Below, piece by piece: positions 62,287-64,000 of a DNA stretch of 64,000 nucleotides. Below the pieces are notes generated by a model that saw only the letters and a program-made list of their open reading frames with translations, did not search any database and was not told the origin of the DNA. Both the position numbers and the translations under genes were made by a program. Origin of the DNA: Halopseudomonas aestusnigri (GTDB lineage Bacteria; Pseudomonadota; Gammaproteobacteria; Pseudomonadales; Pseudomonadaceae); contig NZ_NBYK01000006.1 of NCBI RefSeq assembly GCF_002197985.1, positions 38,578-102,577 on the forward strand, read 5' to 3'. Position 1 is the stretch's first letter. Each line of letters begins with the position of its first letter.

Positions 62287-63644
62287 CAGAGCAGTACCAG
62301 ACTCAGCAACCAGACGGTAATGATCCCGGCGATGCCCTGCATCAGGGTGCCGAGGGTTTGCGCACGGTAGGCGGTGCCGACACTCATGCGGCTGAACTGG
62401 GTCACGACCCAGAAGAAGCTGTCGTTGGCGTGGGACACGGTCATCGCGCCGGCACCAATGGCCATGACGCAGAGCACCCGGCCCATCTCGCTATCCAGCC
62501 CCAGCTCCGGCAGCAGCGGTGCAACCAGCGCCGAGGTAGTCACCAGCGCCACGGTAGTTGAACCCTGCGCTGACTTCAGCGCGGCAGACACCACAAACGG
62601 CATGAACAGACCGATACCCAGCGCCGACAGGGTCGCCCCCAGATAGTCGCCTAGCGGCGTCACCTTGAGCATGGCGCCGAAGGCACCGCCGGCACCGGTG
62701 ATCAGCAGGATCGGCGCCGACGCCTGAATGCCTTCAACGACGCGATCATGAAACTCCTGCCGTTTGTTGTCCGCGCGCAACAGGGTGCAGGCCAGCGCCA
62801 GGCCAACCGCGAGAGCGACCACCGGCTGACCGAGAAATGCCAGCAGCGTGTAGACGAAGCCCTCGCCCACCGGCTTGGCCGGCAGATTCGCCAGCGTACC
62901 CAGACAGATCAGGCCGATCGGCAGAAAGATCGGCGCAAAGGCCTTGCTCGCGCTCGGCAACACACCGTACTTGGCGCGGATCTGCGCGTAGTCTTCAGCG
63001 TCCATCACGTGGGTGCCGTTGTCTTCCAGCGGAATGTCCTTGCCGATGAACCGATTGGCCCACCACATCCCGGCAAAGGCAGTCACCAGCGACACCACCA
63101 GACCGACCAGAATCACCAGACCGAGATTGTTCTCCAGCCCGAGATTACCGGCTGCGGCTATCGGGCCGGGAGTCGGCGGCACAAAGGTGTGGGACGCGTA
63201 GAGGCCGGTTGCCAACGCCACACTCATGGCGATCACCGAGACCTTCATGCGCGCGGCCAGCGCATTCTTCAGCGAGTTAAGGATGACGTAGCCCGAATCA
63301 CAGAACACCGGGATCGACACCAGATAGCCGATGATCGACATGGTCAGCGTCGGAAAACGCTCCCCCAGCAGCTTGATCACCGTCTCCGCCATGGTGATCG
63401 CCGCGCCGCTGCGCTCAAGGATCACACCGATAATGGTCCCCAGCACAATGACAATGCCGATATAGCCAAGAATGCCGCCAAAACCACCGGTGATCGTCTT
63501 GACGATCTCCATGGTCGGTACCTGATAGGCGAAACCGGCCAGCAGCGCCGCCGCCAGCAAGGCAAGAAAGGGGTGTAACTTGAGGCGCGATGTCGCCAGA
63601 ACGATAAAGGCAATCAGGGCGACCAGAATCAGTACCAGACCCAT
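62286..63644 (-). CDS. GntP-family permease (gluconate/glycerate type)
   Basis: The 452-residue membrane protein has about 12-14 helices. Family segments include GGFGGILGYIGIVIVLGTIIG near residue 53, SIPVFCDSGYVILNSL near 110 and ASHTFVPPTPGPIAAAG near 150. AAGGAG seven bases before ATG 63644 sets the start. GntP members carry gluconate or related acids. Coupling to a glycerate kinase, with no gluconate kinase in the window, favours D-glycerate or a related acid as substrate. Confidence 0.9.
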   Translation of the reverse strand: MGLVLILVALIAFIVLATSRLKLHPFLALLAAALLAGFAYQVPTMEIVKTITGGFGGILGYIGIVIVLGTIIGVILERSGAAITMAETVIKLLGERFPTLTMSIIGYLVSIPVFCDSGYVILNSLKNALAARMKVSVIAMSVALATGLYASHTFVPPTPGPIAAAGNLGLENNLGLVILVGLVVSLVTAFAGMWWANRFIGKDIPLEDNGTHVMDAEDYAQIRAKYGVLPSASKAFAPIFLPIGLICLGTLANLPAKPVGEGFVYTLLAFLGQPVVALAVGLALACTLLRADNKRQEFHDRVVEGIQASAPILLITGAGGAFGAMLKVTPLGDYLGATLSALGIGLFMPFVVSAALKSAQGSTTVALVTTSALVAPLLPELGLDSEMGRVLCVMAIGAGAMTVSHANDSFFWVVTQFSRMSVGTAYRAQTLGTLMQGIAGIITVWLLSLVLL

Positions 63645-64000
63645 GCTGAACTCCTTTTTATTGTGTTTGCCGCGATGGGCGGCGATGACTACCGCCATTG
63701 TCACCCAGCCCGCGGGACAAAAGCCTTATGCCCACGCACAACAATAGACGGGAATTGGCAACGCATTCTTGTTCGCTCGCCCAATAGCAATGAACCTGAA
63801 ACTGGGTAGATCCGCTCTGGTTAGGGGCCCTAGAGCGTAAGGCGAGCATCCAGAGCAAACAGGACGCAGAGCGTCCTGACAAGCGCTCCCACGCGGGAGC
63901 GTAGGAGCGATCAGTACTTGGATGGTGAAGTGTGCACCCGGGGTTCGTCCCGTTTACGCGGTCGAGTAGCGCAGGTTTATCGGGAAAAAGAGTCATAAGC
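63645..64000. other. Gene-free right end of the window
   Basis: About 350 bases with no credible gene. The first ~100 bases should hold the promoter of the GntP-glycerate kinase unit, but no operator was recognised. From 63860 on there are repeat-like hairpins. Confidence 0.6.
63860..63900 (+). repeat. Repeat-like double hairpin
   Basis: Two hairpins sit back to back: CAGGACGC-AGA-GCGTCCTG (63860-63878) and GCTCCC-ACGC-GGGAGC (63885-63900), followed by GTAGGAGCGATCA. This composition is typical of interspersed intergenic repeats in pseudomonads. Confidence 0.6.

Noticed and set aside
63658..63996. 112-residue open frame on the minus strand (RSYAPAWERLSGRSASC type)
   Set aside because: It is made of repeat-element hairpins. 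This peptide wording recurs as a spurious call from interspersed repeats in pseudomonads, and there is no ribosome site.

Overview
The window is bacterial chromosome, GC-rich, densely coded, with short intergenic gaps and many 4-base stop/start overlaps. Protein identities and gene order point to Pseudomonadaceae. The left end (HU, rubredoxin reductase, rubredoxin, ubiC, ubiA, phoB, phoR, CheY-like regulator, phoU-pstBACS) follows the order I know from PA5348-PA5369 of Pseudomonas aeruginosa. The colR-colS-methyltransferase-inaA block matches PA4381-PA4378, and the uvrD/GGDEF-EAL/G6PDH/RpiR block matches PA5443-PA5438. These blocks are joined differently from PAO1, so the genome is rearranged relative to it. 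Genus and species (for example Halopseudomonas or a stutzeri-like lineage) cannot be fixed from the sequence alone. No tRNA, rRNA, CRISPR array, prophage or transposase was seen.

Layout. 1-8.6 kb: HU, rubredoxin/rubredoxin reductase, the first two ubiquinone steps (UbiC, UbiA), PhoB-PhoR, a response regulator, an iron-type alcohol dehydrogenase and a small cytochrome c. 8.6-15.4 kb: phoU-pstB-pstA-pstC and pstS, with candidate PhoB boxes before phoB, pstS and pstC. 15.5-18 kb: acyl-CoA thioesterase and the two membrane subunits of a TRAP transporter. 18-27.5 kb: an envelope-remodelling block around ColR-ColS, with two LtaS-type sulfatase-fold transferases, diacylglycerol kinase, an LPS-kinase-like protein, a methyltransferase, a PAP2 phosphatase and a periplasmic CX5R phosphatase. 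Two almost identical ColR-box-like sites head the two transcription units. 27.5-31.3 kb: an atypical signal peptidase I, small membrane and redox proteins, a GNAT, and a TRAP solute-binding protein. 31.5-39.2 kb: UvrD, a GGDEF/EAL protein, G6PDH and a divergent RpiR regulator with a perfect palindromic operator.

39.2-43 kb is an arsenic island: ArsJ, ArsJ-type GAPDH and ArsR on one strand, Acr3 on the other. 43-45.7 kb holds PpiC, an XRE-cupin regulator divergent from a BenE transporter with a duplicated operator, and a DUF1003 protein. 45.7-49.2 kb is molybdate uptake (modE divergent from modABC, with a ModE box). 49.1-52 kb has a degenerate Mrr-like membrane protein, an ArsR-family repressor divergent from a XenA-type ene-reductase, and a flavin reductase family protein. 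52-58.6 kb is an iron-siderophore locus: DUF3325, PepSY reductase-like protein, DUF3649, TonB receptor with a Fur box, and a PfeRS-like two-component system. 58.8-63.6 kb: YbiT, a cold-shock/DUF1294 protein, glycerate kinase and a GntP permease. The last ~350 bases hold only repeat-like hairpins.

The strongest theme is inorganic-nutrient and envelope homeostasis: phosphate (Pho/Pst), metal-responsive envelope remodelling (ColRS), arsenic, molybdate and iron each have their own sensor and cis sites. The block most worth a second look is the ColR module, where LtaS-type enzymes, which use phosphatidylglycerol and leave diacylglycerol, sit in one unit with a diacylglycerol kinase.
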